Shown here one piece after another: positions 39,253-51,941 of a DNA stretch of 64,000 nucleotides. The stretch lies in the NCBI GenBank assembly GCA_015501605.1, contig JADNRZ010000004.1:496001-560000 (forward strand), given 5' to 3'. The translations under genes and the position numbers were made by a program. Numbering within the stretch: the stretch's first letter is position 1; each line of letters starts with the position of its first letter. Below the pieces are notes generated by a model. The model ran no database searches. It was not told the origin of the DNA and saw only the letters and a list, made by a program, of their open reading frames with translations. The DNA comes from Panaeolus papilionaceus. Lineage: Eukaryota; Basidiomycota; Agaricomycetes; Agaricales.

Positions 39253-42097
39253 CTAAGCCGCGAAATTAAATGGAGTAAATGCAGATTTGAATGCCTCAGC
39301 GTCAGCCCTATCCTCGTCCTCCGACAGCATGCACGCTTTCCAATCCAGTCTTTCGGGCATATTCATCAAATGAACAAGAACTTGTCTGTTATTGCAAGTC
39401 GCGTCAGAGTGGCCGATATCTTGACAAAACCTGGTGGTGGATGACTTACCGCCCAAATTGTATGTTGAACGGCCCGTGGTCTCTTATAAGGTGAACGAGC
39501 TTCTTGCCATCAGGTATCTCAACTTTAAAGTAATTCCCCTTCCCATTGGCGCACGATACAAGGGCCGCATCCGCGTCGGCCTCGAAGTCAACACCAGTGG
39601 CGCGGCCTTCAGCAAGGAACGCTTCCTCTACTCTGTTCCGCAACCGTTGTGGGACAGGCACAAGCTGAACGTGAGCATGTCCACCTTTAGCTGACAACCT
39701 CCCCACCTCAAAGGAAACGGTGCAGCAGCCATACTTGGCGTACATTTCCTTCACGGCGTCTTTGTATCTAGAAACATATGTTCCAGCATCAGTGATCCAG
39801 ACATTTTGGTGGGGAAGTAAAGAGCTGACTTCTGAGTCTCGTTGATAATAGGCTGTGCGAGGTCGGAAGGAATTGTGTTGAAGGTGGGGTAGTGAGTAAT
39901 CGGCACTATCAAAACATGCCCCCCGCCTGGTACGTCTACATGATCTGCAGCGGATTGTGTCGGGATTATCTGTCCTTTTGGGAGTGTTACATAGCACTCA
40001 GAACCAATGGCTACAATAAGGTGTTTTCTGGTCATCGAATTAGATGGTAGGAGTCAATGACCATGTCCCGTTACAACTTACGCAAGGTTTGGATTGGAGA
40101 GGCAAAACCAGCATTCATCGGCTAAAGTGAAGATGAGCAACTGGGTGCAAGCTATGGGCGAATAACTCACGAGCGATCTCTTTGAGAGGTGCACGTTTAC
40201 CCCTCCGGTCGCCATGTGGTGGCGGTCGCTGCTTTGCGATTTCACAGTCCTCCAAATAGTGTAACTCACTGCCGCACGCACGACATACATATCCAGGTCT
40301 TGGTTTCCGCCCACCCGTGTCACCGCGGGCGTCTTTAGTCGGGCAGTCTCGCACGAAATGTCCAGGCTTTAATTACACTTAGTTAGCCCGATCTGAACAT
40401 TTGCCAAAGATAAAAAACCGACCTCTTGACAAATCTTGCAGATATAGTTGTCGGGAGGCTTCACACGGTCAGGACAATCCTTGATGAAATGCTAGAGTCA
40501 TCATTATTCAATAGACATTCCCTTCAGAAAGGTTAAAGTCACCGACATCCTCTGCATCACATATTTTGCATTTATACCCCGGAGGTGGCTTTCCGGGTTC
40601 CCCTTCTTGAGCTAGAAGACCCGACTCAGTTTGGACGTTTATTGACAGAAATGAAACCTACCTTTGCGCACTCGCTTGGTGGGTTGGTTAACACCACCAA
40701 AGAAGAAGTTCTCCCCAGTATCTTCAACATGCCTTTTTGGAGGTCGGTAGGTGAAATCGACAAATGGATTTTTTGTCGCGTTGGATGGTCTTTGAAGTGG
40801 TTCGCTCTTGCTAGTCATCGGTGCCAAACTGAATGCGTAAAACCACTATAAACCAATTCAGTTATCGAGCGAAACGGGTTGTGAATATAAGTATAAGCAC
40901 CCTAGGTTTCTTACCCCCTGTCGACTCCCCTTTGAAAGCACCAAGACTAACGAATCTTGATATACGCTGATCTTCATTGTCCCAGACATATGGTTCTCTT
41001 TCCCAGAACTTGGGCGGTTGACCCGCAGATGCAGCAAAGTGATACCTTGGCTTCGTCTTTCGAATAAGATCGTCTAGTGGGGGAGCCAAGCTCTTTGGAA
41101 GAGTGGGGTCTACAGGTAGTGGAATAGACGATAAATGAGGTACTGAATCTGGCCACACATTGGTGAGTAGTATGTCCACGAGTTGGGTTGCCGAGGAAGA
41201 GGCTTGTATAGACGCAAGAGATGTATAGCTTCTCGACGTGGATGACGAGTTTGTGAGGGTGTTAGACAGTAGTCGGTCAATTGTATGATGCGAAAAAAAG
41301 GGTGACAAAAACCCCTTGAATGATATCAGCACCAAACTGCGTAGGAGTTTCGAAGGGCACTCACAGGTGCTGCTTCTGCTGAGCCATAAATCTGGGGGTC
41401 ATATATCCCTCCCAGGCAAGCTATTCGAACACCATCGGCGGTGGTTACAGTGCCAGATTTGCCTGCGAATGTTTGAACGAAGGCCAGTGACAAAGCCAGG
41501 GGAGAAGGACAAACTCATTAGGAACACATTATGACAGAGTTCTCCCTGTGATTTTGCAAATCTCTCAATGACCTTTGTTGGAAGTGGATTTCCTCCTTGC
41601 ATAATATAACACTGTAGAGGTACTAAGGGAAAGTCAACCAAGGTTAAGTACGATTCGGTAATTTATCTGATGATATTCACCCTCAATCCTCCCGTCCAAG
41701 AGTTCAGTCAGTTCTTCACTTGCGGAGTCCTCGTTTAGATGACCGAAGAAGTCCCCAACACATAGGACCAGATCGAATTTGCCATGTTTCGCGTCGATGG
41801 CCTTGATTTTGTTGAATATTTCACGTATCGCACCTTCAGCTGACCCTACAGTTAAACTGGGGACAAAGTTTGATATAAACAACTACAAGGGTCGCAAGCA
41901 ACAAGTCTCACATTTTCAAACCCTTTGACATTTTCCAATGTGAAAGTAAGTAGGGGAGGGGCTGCAGTTGAGTTGTAGAACCTTTCATAAAACCAACTGT
42001 AGCATGTGCTAAGTATGATTGCGGTGCACAATGTTTGGCAAGCGCCACTATACCAAGCAAGAATGTCAATCCTCCTCGAATCCTGAATCAGGTTCAT
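39253..42097 (-). CDS. CWF19L1/Drn1-like protein with zinc knuckles
   Basis: This is a CwfJ-family protein linked to intron-lariat debranching and splicing-complex turnover. The N-terminal part is the metallophosphatase-like domain lacking a clear full catalytic set (AIREIFNKIKAIDAKHGKFDLVLCVGDFFGHLN, PLQCYIMQGGNPLP, ACLGGIYDP). A linker with HHTIDRLLS and FVDFTYRPPKRH follows, then three CCHC-type zinc knuckles (YKCKICDAEDHFIKDCP, YICKICQEPGHFVRDCP, YVCRACGSELHYLEDC). The C-terminal HIT-like CwfJ domain has CWFCLSNPNLAKHLIVAIG, HVLIVPITHYPT and GGHAHVQLVPVP. It ends FTPFNFAA. The true start is uncertain: the first clear homology (ENVRLVACDP) is near 41900, and I give the upstream in-frame ATG at 42097. 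There are many short introns. Confidence 0.82.
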
Positions 42098-43072
42098 ATT
42101 TCCTGATCGGGCTCTCCAGACCGCCACAATAATCGACGAGCGCTCCGAATCCAAGCATACATCCCAGTCAGCATTTCTCAAGTTCAACGGTCATAAAATC
42201 TATCGACAGTTATGGTATCGCGATAAAAGAATCTGCAAACGGTTAGATATCAAATCGCCGACACACAGAGAAATAAATATACAAACGTGAATGCTCACCC
42301 TCAAAACGCTCTTCGTGAATGCCTCAGGTGGGAGAAGACGATGTCGGCTTTCAGTGTCGGTAAAAGTATTGCATCCATCTCCCTGCATTTCCCCTTACCT
42401 TTGTGGATCTGAATGCAAATATGCTTCCGAGTTCGAATAAATGTCTCTCTGATGACACTCTTTCAAAACTAGGGTGCCTTGAACACGAAGAAAGCCCACG
42501 AGGTCTAATTACTTTGGGTATATGGTACATTCGAATAGTCAACTGGTACGCGGGCAAGGATGTCCATTCCTACTTACAGGCACCTTGATCCTTGAAATTT
42601 ACATCCTCCTGAATTGTTCCTGGGAAGAATATGCACCAAAGAATGGCGCTACATCCTTACATGAACCCAAAGGGGGCGGGCATCACAAAATTCGTGAAAG
42701 GGTGAATACAAGGAGTCACAGTGATGCTGCCACATGGTTCCTGAGGTGATTCAGTACCGGTTCCCGTGAGTGCGACTGAGAAACATATGTCAGGCGCTGT
42801 GAAAGCGGTTGTATTTCGGACGAAGAGCCTTGGAATTATGTGCTGAGCTCTCTCTGAACCTTATTGAGAACAAGAAACTACGCAGAGTGCACACACCTTT
42901 CCATCGATTCTGGATAGAAATAGATTACGAGGTGATCATCGTTGTAATTTATTTTTTCACAGAAGTAGAACAAACACAGATGGAAGTATGATTTATCCAC
43001 TGTCTGATGTTGAATAATGTGTCTTATAAATATACAAGTTTATTATAAACTACTATAACTTGATATTAAAGT

Positions 43073-43115
43073 GAAATAAAATAAAATAAAATACAATAAA
43101 ATAGAAAAAAAGTAA
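43073..43115. repeat. AAATA-type microsatellite
   Basis: Repeated AAATA/AAAAT units with a few substitutions form an A-rich low-complexity tract about 240 bp upstream of the esterase start. Confidence 0.6.
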
Positions 43116-43304
43116 ACGAAAGTAAGTAAAACCCAATAATATGAAATAAAATAAAAAGCTGAGACAAGTAAGCTTGAGAGAAAACAATATATGGCAGTGA
43201 TGGCGGGAATGGAACCTTTTAAGGAACAATGAGTGTGTTCAGGGCAATCAGTTTCTATTACCGGAATCTATTCTACTGCTCTGTTTTCGATGTTAGAGCT
43301 CATG

Positions 43305-43313
43305 TATATAAAT
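43305..43313 (+). promoter_or_regulatory. TATA box of the esterase gene
   Basis: TATATAAAT lies about 45 bp upstream of the ATG at 43354, a normal fungal spacing for a short leader. Confidence 0.5.
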
Positions 43314-43353
43314 CGCTTCCTTGCAAGTTTCCTTTTGACAGACCAAGCTAGCC

Positions 43354-45310
43354 ATGGTTCGCATTTCATCCTTCGTCCTCGCTGCTACTCTCGTCGCTCC
43401 TTCTTTCGCTCTTCCCACTATAAACCTGAAAACTGTCTTTTCTCAACCCCTTGACCCTAAAAAGATCATATGTCAACTTCCTCTTCCTTTTAAACAGTAC
43501 TACTGTCCACCCACTGGCGCATCAGCTCTCACAAGATCGACTCCCATCGGTAGCGCTAGAGGTGTTAATGATAATGGTGCTTACAGGTTCTCTGTAAAGT
43601 ATGCAAGCGCTTCCAGATGGCAACCTTCAACCATGGCCTCTACCTGGCAGCTACCGTTAGTATTACTTCTTCCTCTTCGTTTCTTCTCAACTTAAAATTC
43701 TCAATATAGGAATGGTTTCACGGATCCTAGTCAACTGCCCTTAATTTGCTATCAACAAGACGTCGATGACCTATCCACAATGTCCGAGGATTGCTTATCT
43801 ATTGTGCTCTACGTCCCACCATCTTTAACTTTGACCAGTGGAGCATCGACACTTGTTTGGATTCATGGTGGCTCTTCCGTTACTGGTTCTGCCACGGCTC
43901 TTGGTCTTGACGGTTCCAAGCTTGCCTTGGAGACAAATTCTATTGTGGCCGTCATTCAATATCGCTTGGGAGCAGTAAGTTTGCCCACTTCAACACACAT
44001 TACTTATTAGTTATTGACCCAAAATATCTCAGCTGGGATTCTTAGCTTATAACGGACAAAGAAACCTCGCCCTCAAAGACATTATTAATGCAATCACTTT
44101 CTTGAAAAACAATGTGGCTGCTTTCGGTGGTTCTCCCTCGAAAATCACTTTGGCAGGTCAAAGTAGTGGTGCTGGTCTTATTAGGGCGCTTCTTGCTACA
44201 CCATCGGCTTCTTCGCTTTTCAGGTCCGCTATCCTTCACTCAGATCCAATGGTAAGTCTATGTAGCCTTATTCCTTCCTAAGCCAAGTTAATTCTTACAC
44301 TCTCTGAACAGAATTATGGCTTCCTCGACATTGGCACACACAACGCTCTGCTAGCCAATTTCCTTGGACAATTGACATGTGCCGCCAACGACAATGCCTG
44401 CTTTAACTCTCTTTCGTTGGATACCATTATCGACGCCCAGTTGTCAACATCTCAGTCGGCATTTCAATTTGCACCTGCTGCAGGACAGTTCTCCCCAATC
44501 AGGCCTGTTTTGGACGGTGCTCTCATCACAAACCCCCTGGATTCTACGGGTGTCTTCCCAGCAGTGAATAAGCCTTTGATGATCACGACTGTCGGACAAG
44601 AGGCAGGCGCCCCCATCTTTAGCATCCCATTTGCTGTCGATGCTCAGACATTTTCCAACATTTGTTTAAGCGCTTACCTTGACCCGACCAGGACCAGTAT
44701 TATTACGAGCAACCCTTTGTACGCTCTGGCTCCAGGGGTTGATGGCCAAATTGACGGCCGGGTTCAACTACAGTTGATGGGTACCGACCAGCAGTTCAGA
44801 TGCTCCAGCTGGACCTTTGCGAAGACATACGTCCAACACGGCGGCAACGTTTATGTTGGTCAATTTGTCGTCGGTGCAACGTATCCCCCCAATGGCAACG
44901 TCCCATTTTGTACGCAGTCAGGCAATGTCTGCCATCAAGACGACATACAAATCGTGGTATGTTCATTTACTCTTGATTGTCGTCATATTATGCCTATCGT
45001 TGTTCTTTCTTATTACGTATTTCATTGGTTCCTTCGAGTTAACACGATACCTTTCTTTCAACAGTTCGGCACAGTTCCCAACCCAACAACCGCGCAAGCC
45101 ACGCTCATTTCCCAGATGCAAAAGCGGTACAAAAGCTTCCTCTCCTCTGGGAATCCAAACGCTGCAGGTGTTCCCATCTGGACTGCTGCCACAGCAACCA
45201 ACGTTCATCCGCTTTTGTTGGGTGGAACTGGTGAGGCAGCAGTCGGTGCTTGCACTCTAGACTTCTGGGGGGGCGTGGCCCAGTACGACTACCAGTTCTT
45301 TAACCAGTAA
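43354..45310 (+). CDS. Secreted type-B carboxylesterase/lipase
   Basis: This is an alpha/beta-hydrolase of the carboxylesterase type B family (Candida rugosa lipase group). It has a clear signal peptide (MVRISSFVLAATLVAPSFA before LPTI), so it is secreted. Landmarks: the oxyanion-hole region LVWIHGGSSVTGSA, VAVIQYRLGALGFLAYNGQRNLALKDIINA, and the nucleophile elbow TLAGQSSGAGL (GxSxG with the second Gln unusual; most relatives have GESAG). The catalytic acid is probably Glu in TTVGQEAGAP, and the catalytic His is in VCHQDDIQIVFG. Four short introns are visible, near 43654–43709, 43974–44032, 44251–44311 and 44956–45063. The length of about 540 residues is typical. It ends YDYQFFNQ. Substrates may be lipids or plant-wall esters; this cannot be resolved. 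Confidence 0.9.
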
Positions 45311-47035
45311 TTTCAAGGCATTCGCTGTTGGGGATACTTCTCGACTTCCCGAAGGACGACGTCACTGGCAGTCCAGGCAATGGTGCAATTGACAAGCAAC
45401 TGATGTAACACTATGCCGCTCGGTGGTCATCATTCAGGGTCTTGATTCTGCACTTGGCGCGATTCAGGATTTGGTCTCCAACGACATTTGGAATCGTTCA
45501 ATGCTTTCTTTTTTCCTCGCTTATGAAATTATATCTATTATAAATTTGATCCCCTTCATCATACCAATATGTTCTGCCATTAATTCTCCATCTTTATTTT
45601 CCTCACCACTGTAGCCTTAGTTATTTATGAACCGTTTTTGTTTTACCTTCTTTTCTAACCACGCTTGCCAGCGTCTGTGCTCTTCGCCGAGATGTTCTCC
45701 TATTATTATTATTTTCGCTGTAGACGCCTTCTGAAGTTATACTTGCTATGTAGCTTTAAACAATTTATTGCCTTGGGTACATACCGGTTTGAAACGTCCC
45801 GCCTGATCTCAGAAAAGGAACTTGAAACGTGTCTCTATGACAGCTTTAGCCATGGAACATCAAGCCCATCTCCTCGGCTCTGTGAAAAGACGTCAGATTC
45901 AGTGCAACTATAACAGGTGTCACCAGTCCGCAAGGGCCTGCATGCTTGCGCCCGACAGCGCTCATTCAGTCATCGGAACTGGGAGGCAGTAGTTCAAGTA
46001 ATTGGTTCATCTACATGTTTATCTCTTGTCGCAGCTGTTATGTCCAGGAACGTCGGAGTCCAGTGGATGGCTGATGGGCTGATCTGACCTCTTGCAGAAG
46101 CTGCGGGATACCATATCGGTATGATGTGGACTGTATGCAGCAAATGACTAGTACATGCCGCAGGCCCATTTAACCAAGGCTATTCGCCAAACAGTGACCA
46201 CAAATCCTGAGCTACCTTCAACTTCCTCCCATACACCTGAATGGAGTTATAAATTTCGCCAGATTTCCAATAAACTCGAATCGCGTACATTAGATTTGAA
46301 GCCATTTGAAGTCGACAGCCCACTTTACACCATTGCTTTTCATTTTAGTCATGGGATGGGAGCTATCTCTTTAAATGGGCTAGCTTAGACTTTAAGGGCG
46401 TGCGTAGGATGTATACCGCCCCGCCATGCGGATGGGTACTACCATTCACGATAACTCAAGTTGACCTGAATCCAATGCGAATTCGTGAAACCTTCCATAA
46501 ATAAATAAAAAAACAATGCGTCATTTAAACCCCCCCCCCCAATGTCTTCATAGAGGCTTACAGCTCTCAAGCATTAAATCAACGAGAGGATGCTCCTGTG
46601 ACGTTCGAATTCGAAAGGTTTTCTTTTTTTTTTCTTTTTTTTTTTTTTTGTGGAGCCAGATGGCTGGTAGGCAGTCAATATGTATCGTCTCCTATTAGCC
46701 GGCATGTATTGCAGGATTTTCACCCGTGGACGTAAGGTGGACATCGAAAGGTTTTCTTGGAGTTGCACTCCTGGATAGAAATGTAACCGGGATCCAATAT
46801 ATATTCCGCATGAAACTGAAAAATCGGGGAATTAAGGGAGATATCCATCGCATCAGTGAAGCAGGTTCATGTTAGAAGCTAGCAGCAAGTACTAGAGCTT
46901 TGAAAACAGCTGGAATGCCTTTGGTTCGATTTCCGAAAACACGTCAAAATTTCGAATCAGGGATATCTGACTAGCTCCCTAGATGATGTTTAAAGCGTCA
47001 GATACATCAAAAAAAAAGGGTAACTTGAAAGATAT
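45311..47035. other. Intergenic, no gene recognised
   Basis: About 1.7 kb with only short chance frames. A C10 run at about 46531–46540 and a T-rich tract at about 46620–46650 are low-complexity. No tRNA fold was found. Confidence 0.45.
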
Positions 47036-48306
47036 CTAAAAGATACAAGGAGAAATGTCAAAACAATGTCGAAACATTGACAACCAGTCCCTGACCGGTC
47101 TGACCCACAGGACAGGCGGGACGGCTGAAATGCGAGATCTTTTTTTCCCTTTTTTCTTATAGAAAAATGAGTGACTTACCCCTCCTTGCATCTTGAGAAG
47201 CGCTCGATGCAATCGGCCCACAGATCCACCTCTAGTTTCGTCACCTTCGTATGTCAGAATGGTCCGGCCATCCGAGTCTTGGCCAATTGGACGAGGGTTT
47301 ATAATCATGCGACCAAAAAGCCCGTTGGATAATTTTTCGACTTGACTTCTTTGTTCGGGTGTGTTCTTGGAACCTTGCAATATATCGGCGAGTGTTGAGA
47401 GCAGGTAAAACTGTGGTGGCATAAAACTAACTTTCCCCTCACGACATTCATCAAGTGCCTGCTTTGGGTGGACAAAACGAGCTTCGATTACTTCTTGTCT
47501 TCCGTCTAACACTAGACTTGAGTGATCACGTATTAAAGAATCGTGTAGGATGTTGATTTACCGTGAGTGGGGATCCTTTCCTGCTTAGCACCTGAGGAGA
47601 ATCCTGATGAAGGGGCTTCGGGGAGAAAGGCGACATAAAACTGTGTATGAAATCGTCTATGCAACATCGCAGAGAATATGTCAACCTACTAAATGATACT
47701 GAACACAGATGTGTGCACTTACTTTGGAGGTCCGACAGGGGTTATCCATTGGGTAAATGGAAGCAAAGACTTCAAGTCCGGAGTTAGATGGTTGGAAGTC
47801 AAAAAGGTTTGAAACGATAACCCTTGCTGGTGAATAGTCTTTCGCGCATCATCCAGGACACTGTCTGATGGTAGAGACGCAGTACCAGTTGCTGAAGCTA
47901 ACAGTAGCCCAGACTCCTCGAAGGTTTCCCTCATAGCAGTGATAGCCAGGGAGCTGTCCTGATTCTTGTCGTAATTTCCTCCAGGGAAAACCTACAGATC
48001 AAGGAGTTACTATGTATATGACACTGCTTGGGCTGACAAACCCACATGCATACCCCCGAAAGCAGTCGCTTTTGGGTTACGGTGGACAAGCAAAATCTCG
48101 TTTCTGTTGTTAATGACAATAAGACTGGCCGATAGCCGAGGTACTGGTGCGACTATAGAAGACGGTAGAGTTGACATTAGTGAACGAGAGTAAGGACACA
48201 GCAATCTCGAAGGGTTGGATTTATAAGACAGCAGGACACAGCTGAAACCGTGTATACGAGCCTGGGGGGGAATCAGATATGGTCGAGCATGGCGGTAAAG
48301 ATGCAT
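47036..48306 (-). CDS. NUDIX hydrolase, NUDT19-like
   Basis: This is a Nudix-fold hydrolase resembling the NUDT19/NUDT7 group, which cleaves CoA-type diphosphates. Conserved blocks are PRLSASLIVINNRNEILLVHRNPKATAFGGMHVFPGG, SLAITAMRETFEESGLLLA (the REx2EExG core of the Nudix box), LPFTQWITPVGPP and RRFHTQFYVAFLP. Helical C-terminal segments with PPQFYLLSTLADILQ follow. As in NUDT19 relatives, the box is stretched between the first Gly and the RE core, and the usual early Glu is not in place. The N-terminal extension (MHLYRHARPYLIPPQ...) looks like an organelle presequence; translation could instead start at 48177 (MSTLPSS). The last exon downstream of a GTAAGT at about 47170 is uncertain, so the 3' boundary is approximate. 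Confidence 0.8.
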
Positions 48307-48802
48307 CGATATTACCGGAGTTGAGACCGGCACTGTTGAAACACAAATAGGCCCAAGAGCGCTGGGTAGGTGGGAGTGTGATTTCCGCCACGTCAGGTGT
48401 GTCGAAAACACCGACTCAATTCCCATTTTGATGCTCGTTGACGTTGTTGGACGCCGTCTTAGCTCATCTCAGTGCCTCGTACATGTCACCGGACTCGCTA
48501 CGTGATACACATTATCACTGACCACTAGACCACTGTGCATACCTGTAGTGTCCACGGGCAACACATGCTCTGCATTCTGAAGTCGGGTGTTGGTTTATTC
48601 AGGGGATACTGAGCTCGTGACATTACGGTGAGATAATAGGGAAAAATCGTAACGACGAGGGCCTGCGATCGACGGTCGCAAACTTTCTACCTACTTGGAA
48701 ATTTAGGTTTCCAACTGCATATTTTAGCACACGCAAAAGCAAATTTCCAGACAGCGAGTTACATATAAATTATTCATACAAGTTGTATGATTACTGAACC
48801 GA
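48307..48802. other. Intergenic, NUDIX 5' flank and UBLCP1 3' flank
   Basis: No coding frame or RNA gene was recognised in these roughly 500 bases. Confidence 0.5.
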
Positions 48803-50603
48803 TTAAGTTTCACCACCCTTCACGTTTGCCGGAGTTGCATTTATAGGCGGCCCTCCAAGACCCCTCACAACGTGCTTCCAATTCTAAAGAAAGCATATTA
48901 GTACAGCCCAGGTTCCATAAAAGTATAACAGGTACCCTATGAGATAGCGTCGTAAAATCGGGCAAGCTAGCTATGAAGACCATATAACGACTTAACTTTT
49001 CCAGCTCCCGGTCCGCTCGTGCTTCTTCTGTGTGTGCGTTTTTAAAGGCGGATATTTTGAGGCCAGACTTGGGATTTAGTGCAAAATTACGGCTCTATGA
49101 AGAGAGTCTTGGAGGATTGTATAGGGTCAAATATATCGGGTAGAGCTCACCAGATCATCAATATGAATGGTGTTTTTCTCGTTACTGGCAATTTTTTATT
49201 ATAAAGGTGAAGCGAATACGGTAACGGTGGGATGAACTTACAATTGCGGGAAATGATTCCAGATTATTTGCAAGGCCTTCACTGAGTGAGACCAAGGCTG
49301 GTTGTCTCTTTCCGTGAAAACAGTGAACATGCAAGTTTTGTCAAGCACTACAGAAATGATACTTTAATCGAAGTGACGAATGGGTGGCATGGGGAAATCA
49401 TGTACCGAAGGAGATCTGCCGTCGACGTATATTAGTTAAAGTTCCTCAGGGATGCTGCTGAAGGGCATACGTTGTAGTTGCGATGCGCACCGACCATGCC
49501 TAGCTCAACCAGTTTTGTCTCAAGCCAAATCCAACTTGTCTGTGACCTGGGAATAGAGAAGATCCAATGAGTTATATGTTACCTCTTCCAGCAAGCGACG
49601 CATAAACAGGGAAGCTTTTATCACCAGATGCAAACTACAGGCAATCAGAGTGAGCATTGGATGGTTTGAATCCAATGTACTCACTGTCATAATAAGGATA
49701 AACGGCCTCCAAAAATTCGTGTAAACCAGGTCTTGCACACTCCGCAGGTGGGAGACTCCCAGATGTCAAAGGCTTCGTGTCCAAGATGGCTGCATGCGAA
49801 GTTGAGAGCAAATCGCCTCAGCGTAAGATGGCACTTACTATAATCAATGTCTAAAACAAGGAGCTTCTTTCCAGGTCGCAAGGGGTGGATAATGTTGACC
49901 TGTAAATTCTTCGTCGCCTCCTGCACCTTGCGAATGTTTCTAGCATCATGTTGATACTTCTGTGCGACTGCTGGCTTCTCTGTGAAGTCAACGTCGAGGT
50001 CATTTATGATATCTGGGAGCAATCCCAATTCTGAATCCAAGTAGCCAAATTATAATCATAGGAAGGAAGTAAGCAAGCGATTAACCTACGTGATGGGTCT
50101 TTGATTTCCTCGCCTTCAGGAGTACCAATTAGCGTAAACTTCTTTCCAGTAACGAGTTTGAGATCGGAGCTGATTTTTGGCAGCGCAAGTCCTGGTATAA
50201 ATGAAGACAGTCCGATGGGAGGACTGAAATATTCTTACATTCTAATCTGATCGGCGGGCAACTTCCCTTTGACAAGACCGATTATTTTCTGCCTTTCACA
50301 AGGCACCCTGGTCAAGTCGTGAAGGGTTGACTTGAGATCATACACTCTTGGAAGGAAGACGGTTCAGGGAGCTATACTGTAAAACCTTGACTCTGAAACC
50401 CACCTGTCGGATTCAGCGATGCTCACTTTGAAAGCTTTCCCATTCCACGCCATTTGGAGTTGGATCCAACGCTCTGGAATCTCCTGCTGACATGAAGTCT
50501 TGAACAGTCTAAGTTCGGGACCAATGGATGAAGTCAACTCAAAGGGCACAGAACTTACATCTGCTTCAATAATTGCAACTTCGTCAGACTGGGGGCTTTC
50601 CAT
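48803..50603 (-). CDS. Ubiquitin-like domain CTD phosphatase (UBLCP1-like)
   Basis: This is a nuclear HAD-type Ser/Thr phosphatase that in animals and plants acts on the proteasome. The N-terminus (MESPQSDEVAIIEADVSS) is followed by a ubiquitin-like domain: MAWNGKAFKVSIAESDRVYDLKSTLHDLTRVPCERQKIIGLVKGKLP. The FCP1-like catalytic domain has the nucleophile motif LLVLDIDYTILDTKPL (DxDxT), RPGLHEFLEAVYPYYDICIWSQTSW and KTCMFTVF. Then come KALQIIWNHFPQFNEKNTIHIDDLSRNFALNP (third HAD motif, DD) and SGLKISAF. It ends VKGGET at 48803. Around nine introns split it, one inside the DxDxT segment (DYT: GATTATA then donor). Total length is near 340 residues, normal for the family. Confidence 0.92.
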
Positions 50604-50886
50604 AGTTATATACCAATACAAGGATGAACAGAATGAATGAAAGCTAAGTTATAGGCGGAATTCAAAGCAAACAATTGGAATTGAACAAGGCCACACGGCT
50701 GTACGTTAATTGAGTGCCCCATAAATAGATGTGTTATGTAATCAGCATTCAGGCGATTTAATTGCAACCTCAACCAGCATCCGACAGCAATTCCTTCAAA
50801 ATTACATTTTATTCATCCACTCGTCCTATTTCATGTCATAAAATTGTATCAGCCATCTATCCATTTATTGGACTAGACATAAATCG

Positions 50887-51941
50887 ATGTCAATTAATAG
50901 TAAGCTCTTACAAGTAGTTTATTTATAGGTCCTTACATTTGTTTGCACTTTAGATGAATATTTCGACCGTTGTCGCACAAGATTGACCGACCTTAGACTG
51001 GACAGCTTTCGATCACGACGAAGGCTTTTGCCTGGAGATATAGCGTCATGTAGAGGCAGTGTATTGCTTGCAATGTTTCAAGTCGTTGCTCAGCATGGTT
51101 TTCACCTCAAACCCTGGCAGAAGGCCAGCGGTGTAGAAATGCCTTATCGCTACTGCATCGTCAACAAACATATTGGGGGAAGCAAGTACGAGGTCTTTCT
51201 CTTGACAACCTTTGGTGGTGTTCGGAGTGCCAGTGACTTGTCGATGATTGGCAAAGTTTTTGGAATGCCAATGGGTAATACTGGCTGGATCAACGATGTG
51301 AAGCCCTTGCAGACAAACCCTCCCATTTTTAGTTTTGGCTTGTTGCGCAAGTCCTTCGTTTTCTCGATACCGTTTGTTGCGTCCATAGAAGATAACGATA
51401 CCGACAAGCGCCTTGCTGTGGGAGGGCGGGTTCGTCTGCTGACGTCTGATTTACAGCGCCTTCGGGCATTTGCTGCTTCGAAAGTACCTGTAGGCTTTTT
51501 TTGCTACCATTTCGCATACTATATCGCTTACAATGAGCATGCCAGTTTTTACTTTCCAATCACAACATCATCTTCCGGGACCTATCTTCCCACAAACAAG
51601 GCACCATATCGACTCTCGACTCTAAAGATGCCTCTGCCGACATATTTTCCCCTACCCTACTTGAATTCGAGACCTCTCTGGAGGATATATCCGAAGGCAT
51701 CCAAGAATGGGAGACCAGGAAGGGGCCCCATACGCGCAAAGTGGCTCCTCAGAGAATTCCTTCCCAACTACGGCTCGACTTCAGGTGGCTTAGCCGATAC
51801 GCAACAACAGATATCGGGACTGCATCAACATTTCTTAGGAGAAACCCTCCACGACAAACGGTCAAAAAGACCTTGCCGTCACCATACTACGCCAGTTGTT
51901 TACGTGTTAGGCTCAAAACATTATCTCGAATCCTTCGATAA
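50887..51941 (+). CDS. Unrecognised protein with LLPGDI...YRYCIVNKH region
   Basis: I do not recognise the family. A 13-nt first exon (50887–50899, MSIN) splices over a 54-bp intron with a clean TTTAG acceptor to NEYFDRCRTRLTDLRLDSF. The long second exon to 51483 encodes SRRRLLPGDIASCRGSVLLAMFQVV, YRYCIVNKHIGGSKYEVFLLTTFGG and GGRVRLLTSDLQRLRAF. A probable 62-bp intron (51484–51545) then leads to LLSNHNIIFRDLSS and an acidic helical stretch. The frame stops at 51939–51941, just before an ACT/TAC microsatellite. Reading straight through instead gives a less natural protein ending in a Tyr run (stop 52041). The PGDI plus beta-strand pattern faintly recalls small SH3-like barrels (PemK/Kid-like), which is speculation. 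It is divergent from UBLCP1-like and convergent with CSN8-like. Confidence 0.55.

Larger units (their letters stand above)
42200..43353. other. Intergenic, CWF19L1-like 5' flank to esterase promoter
   Basis: No coding frame was recognised. An AAATA-type pentanucleotide tract runs from about 43073 to 43115. A TATA box for the esterase lies at 43305. Confidence 0.5.

Noticed and set aside
46900..46945. GGTTCGATT string resembling a tRNA T-loop
   Set aside because: The flanking T-stem does not pair, and no upstream cloverleaf arms were found.
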